NCBI GenBank assembly: GCA_034722015.1
Contig: JAYENI010000087.1
Span: forward strand, 1 to 12,803
Reading direction: 5' to 3'
Length of the DNA stretch: 12,803 nucleotides
Source of the DNA: JAJDOJ01 sp034722015
GTDB taxonomy: Bacteria; Pseudomonadota; Gammaproteobacteria; JAJDOJ01
Below, in pieces: positions 5,968 to 12,803 of the stretch. The notes under the pieces are model-generated. The model did no database searches, was not told the DNA's origin, and worked only from the letters and a program-made list of their open reading frames with translations. Numbering within the stretch: the stretch's first letter is position 1; each line of letters opens with the position of its first letter. Made by a program: the position numbers and the translations under genes.

Positions 5968-7791
5968 GTGACGGAAAAACGTGCAGAACTGGATTCCATC
6001 GCGCAACGCTACGGGTGCGAACCGACCGCGCTGCTGCAGATCCTGCGGGAAGCCCAGGAAATCGAGGGCTGGCTGCCGCCGGGGACGCTGAGCTATCTGG
6101 CGCGCCTGCTCGGATTGCCTCGTGCCCGTGTCGAAGGCGTAGCCGGTTTCTACAGCTTTCTTCACCTGGAACGTGCCGGGCGCTACCGGGTTTTGTTCTC
6201 GGACAACATCACTGACCGCATGGCGGGCAATCTCGAGTTGCTCGAGCGTTTTTGCAATAGTCTCTGGCTGGAACAGGGCAAGGTGTCCGAGGACGACCTG
6301 GTCCGGGTGGACACCACGTCGTGCACCGGCATGTGTGACCAGGGTCCGGCGATTCTGGTGAACGGGTGGGCCATACCGCGAATGTCGCCGGACCGGGTCG
6401 ACGAGATCGTCGAGCTGATACGGTCCCGCACGGAGGTCGAGACCTGGCCGGCCGAGCTGTTCCTGGTCGAGGACAATATCCGCCGCAGGGACATCCTGCT
6501 CGGTTCCAGCCTTGAGCCGGGCGAAGCCATCCGCGCGGCGATCACGCCCGCGTTGCGAGACGGTCGAATCGCGATCTCCGACCCGGGTCCAAAGGCGACG
6601 CTTGAGGCGATAAAGCGTTCGAACCTCCGTGGTCGGGGTGGGGCGGGCTTTTCCACCGGGCTCAAGTGGGAGGCCTGTCGGCACGCGCCTGGCGAGATGC
6701 GTTATGTGGTGTGCAATGCCGATGAAGGCGAACCGGGAACGTTCAAGGACCGGGTTCTGCTGACGCGCTACGCGGACCTGGTTTTCGAGGGCATGACTGT
6801 CTGTGCCTTCGTCATCGGCGCCCGCAAGGGATTTCTCTACTTGCGCGGGGAGTATCAGCATCTCCTGGCGCCCCTTGGGGAAGTCCTGTCGCGCCGTCGG
6901 GCCGAGGGGCTGCTGGGCACCGGCATTTGCGGGCACGCCGGGTTTGAGTTCGATATCGAGATCCACCTTGGAGCCGGGGCCTACGTGTGCGGCGAAGAGT
7001 CCGCCCTTATCGAGTCGCTGGAAGGCAAAAGAGGCGTACCGCGCAGCCGCCCACCCTACCCGGTGACCCACGGCTTCCTGCAGCGGCCCACCACGGTCAA
7101 CAATGTCGAGACGTTCTGCGCGGCGGCGCTGATCGCGCTGCGCGGTGGCGAGTGGTATCGCAACATTGGCACTGTCAAGTCCGCCGGCACCAAGATTTTA
7201 TCGATATCCGGTGACTGTGCACACCCGGGCATTTACGAGTATCCGTTCGGTGTCGAGGTCGGCCAGATTCTGGAGGATTGCGGGGCGGACCGGACCCAGG
7301 CGGTTCAGGTCAGCGGCCCCTCCGGAACGTGCATCGACACGACCGAATTCGAGCGGCGCATCGCCTTCGAGGATCTGCCGACTGCCGGGGCCTTCATGGT
7401 GTTTGACGAATCGCGAGACATATTCGAGGTGGCCCGTAATTTCACACACTTTTTCGCGCACGAAAGTTGTGGCTTCTGCACCCCCTGCCGGGTCGGGACT
7501 ACGCTGCTGCGCAACATCATGGACAAAATTCATAGGGGAAAGGGCTCTCAACACGAGCTGAACCAGATCTTCCAACTCAGCCAGCTGTTGCAGTCTGCCA
7601 GCCACTGTGGCCTCGGCACGACGGCGTGCAATCCGCTCCTGGACAGCATCAAGCGGTTTCGCCCGGCCTATGAGCGACGCCTCGAGTCGCTCGAATTCGA
7701 GCCCGCCTTCGACCTGAACGGGGCGCTTGAACGGGCGCGGGCGATGGCCGGGCGGTACGACGTATGCGGACACCCGGGGGCCGACACGTGA
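5968..7791 (+). CDS. hoxF: NAD-reducing hydrogenase diaphorase subunit HoxF (NuoE-NuoF fusion)
   Basis: A 607-residue flavoprotein subunit that exchanges electrons between NAD(H) and the Fe-S chain leading to HoxYH. Residues 1-160 are NuoE-like and retain the second cysteine pair (C119 and C123 in SCTGMC). The first CxxxxC pair is absent (VLFSDNITDRM instead), so a NuoE-type [2Fe-2S] cluster is unlikely. From about 200 it is NuoF-like: the FMN loop R221-GRGGAGFSTGLKW, the NADH-binding GAGAYVCGEESALIE from 335, and the [4Fe-4S] ligands C501, C504 and C507 in SCGFCTPC, with C547 as the probable fourth. The length matches HoxF of Ralstonia-type soluble hydrogenases. Translation starts at a GTG (5968) with AGGTG upstream. 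It is the first gene of hoxFUYHW and overlaps hoxU by GTGA. Confidence 0.95.
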   Translation: MTEKRAELDSIAQRYGCEPTALLQILREAQEIEGWLPPGTLSYLARLLGLPRARVEGVAGFYSFLHLERAGRYRVLFSDNITDRMAGNLELLERFCNSLWLEQGKVSEDDLVRVDTTSCTGMCDQGPAILVNGWAIPRMSPDRVDEIVELIRSRTEVETWPAELFLVEDNIRRRDILLGSSLEPGEAIRAAITPALRDGRIAISDPGPKATLEAIKRSNLRGRGGAGFSTGLKWEACRHAPGEMRYVVCNADEGEPGTFKDRVLLTRYADLVFEGMTVCAFVIGARKGFLYLRGEYQHLLAPLGEVLSRRRAEGLLGTGICGHAGFEFDIEIHLGAGAYVCGEESALIESLEGKRGVPRSRPPYPVTHGFLQRPTTVNNVETFCAAALIALRGGEWYRNIGTVKSAGTKILSISGDCAHPGIYEYPFGVEVGQILEDCGADRTQAVQVSGPSGTCIDTTEFERRIAFEDLPTAGAFMVFDESRDIFEVARNFTHFFAHESCGFCTPCRVGTTLLRNIMDKIHRGKGSQHELNQIFQLSQLLQSASHCGLGTTACNPLLDSIKRFRPAYERRLESLEFEPAFDLNGALERARAMAGRYDVCGHPGADT

Positions 7792-8540
7792 ACCCGGACA
7801 AGACGCCCGCGACCTTTCTGCTCGATGGGGAGGAGGTGCCCTTCGAACCGGGGCAGACGGTGATGCAGGCCGTGCTCGCCGCCGGCCACTACATTCCGTA
7901 CCTCTGTTACCATCCGGAGTTCAAGCCGCACGGCAGTTGCAAGGTCTGCATCGTGGAGGTGAACGGCCGCACGGCGGCGTCCTGCACCATGCCGGCCGAG
8001 GCGGGCATGGAGGTGGCGACCCGGACCGACGAACTCGTCGCGGGGCGCCAGATGCTGGTACAGATGCTGTTCGTCGAGGGCAACCATTTCTGCCCGTCCT
8101 GCGAAAAGAGCGGCAACTGCCTGTTGCAGGCGGTGGCCTATGAGCTTGGCATCATGTCGGCCGGGCTTGACCACCTGTTCCCGAACCGGCCGGTCGATGC
8201 CTCGCATCCCGAGATCCTCCTCGATTTCAACCGCTGTATCCTGTGCGAACTGTGCGTGCGCGCCTCGGCGGAAGCCGATGGCAAGAACGTGTTTGCCCTG
8301 TCCGGCCGCGGTATCACCAAGCACCTCATCGTAAATGCCGAATCCGGGCGCCTGGCCGACACGGATATCGCCGTCACCGACAAGGCCATGGACGTGTGCC
8401 CGGTCGGTGTGATCCTGCGCAAGCGCGTCGGGTTCGTGGTGCCCATCGGCGAGCGGCGTTTCGACGGAAAGCCGGTTAGCGACCAGGCGCTCGAGAACGC
8501 GCCGCGCCGCCCGGCGGTCAGACGCGAGGGTTCGACATGA
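7788..8540 (+). CDS. hoxU: NAD-reducing hydrogenase diaphorase subunit HoxU
   Basis: A 250-residue Fe-S subunit, homologous to the N-terminal part of NuoG, that wires HoxF to the hydrogenase module. The [2Fe-2S] ligands are C40, C51, C54 and C66 (C-x10-C-x2-C-x11-C). The NuoG-type [4Fe-4S] cluster has H100, C102, C105 and C111 (HFCPSCEKSGNC). A second [4Fe-4S] cluster uses C150, C153 and C156 (CILCELC) and C204 (CPVG). I prefer the GTG at 7788 because it overlaps the hoxF stop as GTGA and has a G-rich stretch at a suitable distance. The ATG at 7764 would add eight residues (MRTPGGRH) of no family character. The gene overlaps hoxY by ATGA, implying coupled translation. It should be cytoplasmic, with no signal peptide. 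Confidence 0.95.
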   Translation: MNPDKTPATFLLDGEEVPFEPGQTVMQAVLAAGHYIPYLCYHPEFKPHGSCKVCIVEVNGRTAASCTMPAEAGMEVATRTDELVAGRQMLVQMLFVEGNHFCPSCEKSGNCLLQAVAYELGIMSAGLDHLFPNRPVDASHPEILLDFNRCILCELCVRASAEADGKNVFALSGRGITKHLIVNAESGRLADTDIAVTDKAMDVCPVGVILRKRVGFVVPIGERRFDGKPVSDQALENAPRRPAVRREGST

Positions 8541-9088
8541 GCGACGCCGCGCAGCCCCGGCCTCGCGTCGCAACCGCATCCCTGGCGGGTTGTTTCGGTT
8601 GCCATATGTCGCTGCTCGATATCGACGAGCGGCTGTTCGAACTGCTCGAGCGCATCGAACTCGATCGCAGCCCGTTGACCGACATCAAGCATTGCGGTCC
8701 CTGCGATATCGGCCTCATCGAGGGCGGGATCTGCAACGAAGACAACGTCAATGTCCTGCATGAGTTTCGCGAGAACTGCAAAATCCTGGTCGCAATCGGT
8801 GCCTGCGCCGTGAACGGTGGGTTGCCGGCGCAGCGCAATCACATCGACCTCGGTGTCTGCCTGCGGGAGGTCTATGTCACCGAGGCCAGTCTGTCACGGG
8901 GGTGCATTCCCAGCGATCCCGAGTTGCCGCTGCTGCTCGACAAGGTGTACCCCCTGCATGAGGTGGTGAAAATCGATTATTTCCTGCCGGGTTGCCCGCC
9001 GTCCGCGGACGCGATATGGAAGTTTCTCACCGATTTGCTGGCGGGGCGCACGCCGCATCTCGGACACGGCCTGATCCAGTACGACTGA
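8537..9088 (+). CDS. hoxY: NAD-reducing hydrogenase small subunit HoxY
   Basis: A 183-residue small subunit of a group 3d-type [NiFe]-hydrogenase. It is short compared with membrane-bound hydrogenase small subunits because it lacks the C-terminal domain with the medial and distal clusters and has no Tat signal. The ligands of the single proximal [4Fe-4S] cluster can be placed at C19 or C22 (AGCFGCHMS), C90 (IGACAVNGG) and C153 (PGCPPSADAIW), with a further cysteine in the CGPCDIG segment. It passes electrons between the active site in HoxH and the HoxU clusters. The ATG overlaps the hoxU stop and has GAGGG just upstream. It is followed by a 24-bp gap before hoxH. Confidence 0.95.
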   Translation: MSDAAQPRPRVATASLAGCFGCHMSLLDIDERLFELLERIELDRSPLTDIKHCGPCDIGLIEGGICNEDNVNVLHEFRENCKILVAIGACAVNGGLPAQRNHIDLGVCLREVYVTEASLSRGCIPSDPELPLLLDKVYPLHEVVKIDYFLPGCPPSADAIWKFLTDLLAGRTPHLGHGLIQYD

Positions 9089-9112
9089 GTACGCACCCGG
9101 AGTACCGAACCG

Positions 9113-10594
9113 ATGAACCCTGAACTCGAAACCGCCGCCGATCCCGCCCGCCTGAAGCGGGTGGTCATCGAGCCGGTCTCCCGCGTGGAGGGCCACGGCA
9201 AAGTCTCGATCCTGCTCGACAGCGACGATCATGTGAGGCAGGTGCGGCTGCACATCGTCGAGTTTCGCGGTTTCGAGAAGTTTATACAGGGTCGACCCTA
9301 CTGGGAGATCCCGGTCATGGTGCAGAGGCTGTGTGGTATCTGCCCGGTCAGCCACCACCTGGCGGCGGCGAAGGCGCTGGACCAGGTGGTCGGCGTGGAT
9401 CACCTGATGCCCACCGCGGACAAGGTGCGGCGGCTCATGCACTACGGCCAGATCCTGCAGTCGCACGCGCTGCACTTCTTTCACCTGTCCTCGCCCGATC
9501 TGCTGTTCGGTTTCGACTCGGACGTCGCGCGTCGCAATATCGTCGGTGTGGCAAAAGAGTATCCCGATATCGCCAGGCAGGGGGTGTTGCTGCGGCGCTT
9601 CGGTCAGGAAGTCATCCGCATCACCGCCGGCAAGCGCGTTCATGGCACGGGGGCGGTTCCGGGTGGCGTAAACAAGTCGGTGACACGGGAGGATCGCGAC
9701 GAGCTACTGAAGGATATTTACCAGGTCATTGCCTGGTGCCGATCGGCCGTGCAGCTGGCGAAGCGCCTGCACCTTTCGAACGCGGGACTGTACAACAGCT
9801 TTGGCGCCTTTCGCTCCAACCTGTTGAGTCTGGTCGCGCCGGACGGGGCCATGGACCTCTATCACGGCGTGCTGCGGGCCCGCGACGACACCGGCAAGAT
9901 CATCTTCGACAAGGTGGATTACAGCCGTTACTGGGATTACCTTACGGAGGACGTCAAGCCGTGGTCTTACATGAAATTTCCCTACATCCGGTCGCTCGGC
10001 GTAGACGCGGGATGGTACAAGGTGGGGCCGCTCGCGCGGGTTCAGAATTGCGATTATATACCGACACCACTCGCCGAGGCGGAGCGGCGCGAGTTCATCG
10101 ACTTCGGTGGTGGTCAGCCGGTGCATGCGACGCTGGCCTATCACTGGGCGCGGATGATCGAGATGCTGTTTGCCGCGGAGACGATCAAGGACCTGCTGCA
10201 TTACGACGATATTCTGGACGACGATCTGATGGTCGCCGGTGAGCGCCGCGAACGCGGGGTGGGTGTCATCGAGGCGCCACGCGGCACGCTGATTCACCAT
10301 TACCGTGTAGACGACGAAGACCAGGTGATCCGTGCCAATCTCATCGTCTCAACGACGCACAACAACCAGGCGATGAACGAGGCGATCCGTCACGTCGCGA
10401 AACGCTACCTCGATGGTCGCAAGCTGACCGAAGGCCTCCTGAACCACATCGAGGTCGCGATTCGGGCCTTCGATCCCTGCCTGTCCTGCGCCACTCACGC
10501 ACTCGGCAAGATGCCCCTGCACGTCGAGTTGTTCGACGCCGAGAGCCAGCGCATCGATAGCCTGGTCGAGGACTCTCGGCAGCGGTGTCCCTGA
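9113..10594 (+). CDS. hoxH: NAD-reducing [NiFe]-hydrogenase large subunit HoxH (precursor)
   Basis: A 493-residue catalytic subunit that splits or forms H2 at a NiFe(CN)2CO centre. The N-terminal nickel motif is R-L-C74-G-I-C77-PVSHH and the C-terminal one is D-P-C456-LS-C459-AT-H462, so all four cysteine ligands are present. The RVEGHG motif near the N-terminus is also typical. A 31-residue extension follows H462 (ALGKMPLHVEL...), the peptide that a dedicated endopeptidase removes after nickel insertion. The gene for that enzyme, hoxW, follows with a 10-bp overlap. The start at 9113 has GGAG at 9099-9102. Maturation also needs HypA-F, none of which is encoded in the window, so those genes must be elsewhere. 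Confidence 0.97.
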   Translation: MNPELETAADPARLKRVVIEPVSRVEGHGKVSILLDSDDHVRQVRLHIVEFRGFEKFIQGRPYWEIPVMVQRLCGICPVSHHLAAAKALDQVVGVDHLMPTADKVRRLMHYGQILQSHALHFFHLSSPDLLFGFDSDVARRNIVGVAKEYPDIARQGVLLRRFGQEVIRITAGKRVHGTGAVPGGVNKSVTREDRDELLKDIYQVIAWCRSAVQLAKRLHLSNAGLYNSFGAFRSNLLSLVAPDGAMDLYHGVLRARDDTGKIIFDKVDYSRYWDYLTEDVKPWSYMKFPYIRSLGVDAGWYKVGPLARVQNCDYIPTPLAEAERREFIDFGGGQPVHATLAYHWARMIEMLFAAETIKDLLHYDDILDDDLMVAGERRERGVGVIEAPRGTLIHHYRVDDEDQVIRANLIVSTTHNNQAMNEAIRHVAKRYLDGRKLTEGLLNHIEVAIRAFDPCLSCATHALGKMPLHVELFDAESQRIDSLVEDSRQRCP

Positions 10595-11082
10595 GCACCG
10601 AACCTGCAGCCGGGGCAGCGCCCGTCCTCCTCATCGGCATCGGGAATCCGAGCCGCGGTGACGACGCGATCGGGCCGCTCGCCATCGAGCGGCTGGAGAA
10701 ACTGGGTCTACCTGAAACCGAGCTGCTGACCGATTTTCAGCTGCAGGTCGAGCATGCACTGGATCTGGTCGGGCGACGCGAGATCGTGTTCATTGACGCA
10801 GCCGCATCCGGCACCGAGCCCTTCAGTTTCGGGCCAGTGGCACCGGCCGTGGATGCCAGCGCGACCACCCATGCCCTTTCCCCGGCGGCCGTGCTGGATG
10901 CTTTCCTGCGGGTGTCCGAAGCGACCCTGCCGGTGGCGTATGTACTCGCCGTCAGGGGCTACGACTTCGAACTTGGTACACCGTTGAGCGACACGGCAGC
11001 GGAGAATCTGGAAGCGGCTCTTCAGATGCTGATCTCGCGTCTTATCGCCGGTCCGGATCAGGTGCGGAAGACCCACATCTGA
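10585..11082 (+). CDS. hoxW: Hydrogenase maturation endopeptidase HoxW
   Basis: A 165-residue member of the HybD/HycI/HoxW family, which cleaves the C-terminal extension of the nickel-loaded large subunit, here presumably after H462 of HoxH. The signature GIGNPSRGDDAIGP covers residues 18-31. By alignment in mind to HybD, the three nickel-sensing ligands would be D27 (the second Asp of GDD), D71 (VFIDAAAS) and H96 (TTHALSP). The GTG start overlaps the hoxH stop by 10 bp, so the protease is made with its only substrate. An ATG start is not available in the right place. It is the last recognisable gene of the operon, and I see no clear terminator after it. Confidence 0.93.
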   Translation: MSLSTEPAAGAAPVLLIGIGNPSRGDDAIGPLAIERLEKLGLPETELLTDFQLQVEHALDLVGRREIVFIDAAASGTEPFSFGPVAPAVDASATTHALSPAAVLDAFLRVSEATLPVAYVLAVRGYDFELGTPLSDTAAENLEAALQMLISRLIAGPDQVRKTHI

Positions 11083-11156
11083 CGTTTCCGGATGATGAAG
11101 CCTGTACGTCCAGGCGGTAGACTGGATAGAAATACAGTATCGCGCGGACGCCGATC

Positions 11157-11450
11157 ATGTCGCCAACGCCGACGGCACGGACTGCCGCCCGGGAGCGGGG
11201 CGCTGACCCATACCAGCGCCACCGACCCGAACAGACCCTGCTCTACCGGATCGTAGATGAGCACTATCCGCAATTTGTTGACCTCATGGACCGCCAGGGC
11301 CTGCCGTTGCCGGACTATGTGCAACGGGAATTCGAGGACTACCTGCGATGCGGGCGTCAGGAACAGGGCTTTCTTCGTGTACGTTGCGATACCTGCCACG
11401 CCGAGCGACTGGTGGCGTTCAGTTGCAGACGCCGTTGTTTACTCCGGGCT
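11157..11450 (+). pseudogene. 5' fragment of an IS91-type transposase (zinc-binding domain only)
   Basis: From an ATG at 11157 the frame encodes YQRHRPEQTLLYRIVDEHYP, then LPDYVQREFEDYLRCG, GFLRVRCDTCHAERLVAFSC and RRRC. This is the usual order of the N-terminal zinc-binding domain of IS91-family (rolling-circle, Y2) transposases, with C77, C80, C90 and C94 as likely metal ligands. The expected continuation (FCPSC and then the catalytic tyrosine domain) is absent; similarity fades between about 11435 and 11455. The frame stays open to 11690 but reads through a hairpin pair and an unrelated 59-residue stretch ending AVWKAA that I do not recognise. It lies 74 bp after hoxW on the same strand and is almost certainly non-functional. 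Confidence 0.7.
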
Positions 11451-11472
11451 TCCTACCCTCCGCCCTTCGCGG

Positions 11473-11511
11473 CAGCCTTCGGCTGTGCAAATCGGCAATC
11501 CTGCCGATTTG
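11473..11511. repeat. Two adjacent perfect hairpins at the transposase breakpoint
   Basis: CAGCC-TTC-GGCTG (11473-11485) is followed after two bases by CAAATCGGCA-ATCC-TGCCGATTTG (11488-11511), a perfect 10-bp stem with a 4-base loop. They begin just where similarity to the IS91-type transposase ends. Such paired hairpins suit a transposon end, a REP-like repeat or a structured recombination site; there is no T-run to support a terminator. No second copy occurs in the window. Confidence 0.6.
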
Positions 11512-11690
11512 TCAACATCGATATCGAGGGCGGCCTCAACGAAGGCGAGAACAGCTGTCCAGTACCACTGGATTTTCGAAAGGGGGCGTTATACTCCGCC
11601 GACGACGAGAAGGGTGTGGACTGGGCCGACGTGCTGGCCGGGCAGGGGGTGTACGGATTCCCGAATCCCGCCGTCTGGAAAGCGGCCTGA

Positions 11691-12220
11691 ACCGGCGGGT
11701 CGTCGCAAGCGGATTGGCATCCCCCGGAGCGGACCGTTCCGGGGGGGGGGGGGGGCTGCCCTGATTGCAGAGGCTGTGTCCCGTTGGGAGGACGGGGCCG
11801 GGTGCCAAAAAGCGGAGCCTCTTTCAAAACTCTCGCTGGTCTGCGCTCATCGTTTCCAACTCGCACCCGGTAAATGCGAACCACTCTTGTTCGTGCGGCT
11901 CGCCTATTGTGATTGCATCGTTTCTCTCAAATAACAAGGGAATCCCGAATTCAGCGCAAGGGTGTCCACGACACGACTGTTTTGGCGTTTTTTCAGCGTA
12001 GTAAAATTACTTTTCAGGCTGACTGGCAAGTAGCTCGGATTCCGGGGGATAGCATCCTTAATGTGGCGGCGGGGATTGCCGCACATCCAGCAGCCGCGGG
12101 AAGGCATTGTGCGGGCAAACTGTCCGATGCCGCACAACTTATCGGCGTGGGACATTATGTGAACGTAGCCGCGTACTGCCCCTCTGGAGGAATCCAAAGG
12201 CGAACGGCGTGAGGATCTTC
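11691..12220. other. Region without a recognisable gene
   Basis: Apart from the hairpin and G-run described separately, I see no supported gene here. Short frames exist on both strands, for example a minus-strand stretch reading CGIGQFART then CWMCGNPRRH across about 12070-12150, and a plus-strand stretch KITFQADWQVARIPGD. None has a ribosome site plus family character. The base composition of 11930-12060 is more AT-rich than the flanking genes (runs of T and A around 11980-12015), suggesting decayed or foreign DNA between the transposase relic and the toxin-antitoxin pair. Confidence 0.5.
11721..11755. other. GC hairpin running into a run of 15 G
   Basis: CCCCCGGA (11721-11728) pairs perfectly with TCCGGGGG (11738-11745), and the stem can extend by G-T and C-G to leave a GGACC loop. 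The 3' arm runs into an uninterrupted 15-G tract at 11741-11755. This is outside any recognised gene. It could be a slippage-prone tract, a G-quadruplex former or an assembly error; it lacks the T-run of an intrinsic terminator. Confidence 0.7.
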
Positions 12221-12511
12221 TCAGCTCTGCCGGCGGGTAGGCGGCCACTGTCTGGCCGCGTGGAGTACGCGAAGCACACGCACCAAGTCACCGGCCGTGT
12301 CATAGATCAGGATATAGTTTTGATGGACTACTAGCTCTCTGGTGCCGGCGACACGGCCAGGACCGCCAAGGCCGGGATGATCGGTCAGACGCGAAGCCTT
12401 CTCCGAAAACAGTTCGTCGAGCACCAACGCAGCGGCCGGGTTGTCCTGGGCGATGGACGCACGAACCTCTTTCCGATCGAGGATGGCCGGTCGTGACCAA
12501 ACCAGCTTCAC
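12221..12511 (-). CDS. RelE/ParE-family toxin
   Basis: A 96-residue basic protein with the ParE/RelE layout: an N-terminal strand (KLVWSRPAILDRKEV), a long helix (NPAAALVLDELFSEKASRL), and the closing sheet motifs HPGLGGPGRVAGTRELVVH, NYILIYD and VRVLRVLHAARQWP. The TRELVVHxNY.L.Y and RVLHAARQWP phrases are diagnostic of this family. RelE members cut mRNA on the ribosome and ParE members poison gyrase; sequence alone does not decide which this is, though the ending is more ParE-like. The GTG start (12509-12511) overlaps the antitoxin stop as GTGA, the usual antitoxin-first arrangement. It appears intact. Confidence 0.9.
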   Translation of the reverse strand: MKLVWSRPAILDRKEVRASIAQDNPAAALVLDELFSEKASRLTDHPGLGGPGRVAGTRELVVHQNYILIYDTAGDLVRVLRVLHAARQWPPTRRQS

Positions 12512-12798
12512 GCGTCAGCGTCGTTCATCTTGCGGCGCATTTCCGCACGCCAGGCGGCCGCGTCCGCTTCGATCTCTTCGGCTGGAATGAGTTGGCCAGC
12601 ATTGGCCGCGTCTATGCCGGCTTGAACCTCTCGCCGGAACCAGGCGTCATGTTCGGCCGCTTCCTGCTGCTGTCGCACGAAGGCGCGCATGAAGTCCCGG
12701 AGGAGCTGCGCGCCGCTACGGTCGCGGGACTTCGCGGCCGTAGTGAACTCGTGTTTCAGGACCTCATCGACGCGGAAGGTGAAGGTAGCATCGCTCAT
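12508..12798 (-). CDS. Antitoxin of the RelE/ParE-type pair (probably ribbon-helix-helix)
   Basis: A 96-residue acidic protein immediately upstream of, and overlapping, the toxin gene. Residues 3-45 (ATFTFRVDEVLKHEFTTAAK, then GAQLLRDFMRAFVRQQ) have the strand-helix-helix pattern of a ribbon-helix-helix DNA-binding domain. The remaining half is a charged, alanine-rich helix (EAAEHDAWFRREVQAGIDAA, then WRAEMRRKM), as expected of the toxin-wrapping tail. It should neutralise the toxin and repress the shared promoter, which would lie just beyond the window edge. The ATG at 12796-12798 is the only sensible start in view. Confidence 0.85.
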   Translation of the reverse strand: MSDATFTFRVDEVLKHEFTTAAKSRDRSGAQLLRDFMRAFVRQQQEAAEHDAWFRREVQAGIDAANAGQLIPAEEIEADAAAWRAEMRRKMNDADA

Positions 12799-12803
12799 GG
12801 TTG

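Noticed and set aside
6190..6340. Loss of the first cysteine pair in the NuoE-like part of HoxF as a novelty
   Set aside because: From what I remember of Ralstonia-type HoxF proteins this region is normally degenerate, so it is likely a family trait and not a peculiarity here.
7764..7787. ATG at 7764 as the hoxU start
   Set aside because: It would add eight residues without family similarity; the GTG at 7788 overlaps the hoxF stop in the usual coupled manner.
11904..12248. Minus-strand frame with CGIGQFART and CWMCGNPRRH as a small gene
   Set aside because: No clear ribosome site, no recognised family, and it overlaps the toxin end; it may be a relic, but I cannot support it as a gene.

Overview
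The window is GC-rich, densely coding and bacterial. Short stop/start overlaps, several GTG starts and a soluble NAD-reducing [NiFe]-hydrogenase operon fit a chemolithotrophic or phototrophic proteobacterium. A gammaproteobacterium (for example a purple sulfur or related lineage) is my guess; nothing in the sequence proves the taxon.

Region 1 (1-4529, + strand) is a haem-oxidoreductase cluster. It holds the tail of an unidentified gene, a protein with two membrane segments and a ferredoxin-like N-terminal pattern, a DyP-type peroxidase coupled to it by an ATGA overlap, and a cytochrome P450. The P450 has the K-helix ExxR and Cys-ligand motifs but carries proline where the I-helix acid is expected. 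A peroxide-using or rearranging P450 acting beside a peroxidase, perhaps on a lipid hydroperoxide, is a reasonable hypothesis.

Region 2 (about 4530-5967) is decayed and repetitive. It contains a frameshifted minus-strand relic that resembles a glutathione S-transferase, followed by two tandem 157-bp elements. Each element is an imperfect palindrome with 25-bp ends and is flanked by TAA. A third, solitary copy of the 25-bp end lies between the DyP and P450 genes. About 360 bp of non-coding DNA then precedes the hydrogenase operon.

Region 3 (5968-11082, + strand) is a compact hoxF-hoxU-hoxY-hoxH-hoxW operon. HoxFU is the NADH-oxidising diaphorase with FMN and Fe-S clusters, HoxYH is the hydrogenase, and HoxW removes the HoxH C-terminal extension after nickel insertion. 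There is no separate hoxE, and no hyp genes or regulator are in view.

Region 4 (11083-12803) is accessory debris: an IS91-type transposase cut off inside its zinc-binding domain, two adjacent hairpins, a strong hairpin running into a run of 15 G, about 530 bp without a recognisable gene, and a minus-strand RelE/ParE-type toxin-antitoxin pair. The hydrogenase operon is therefore bracketed by repeats or mobile relics on both sides.
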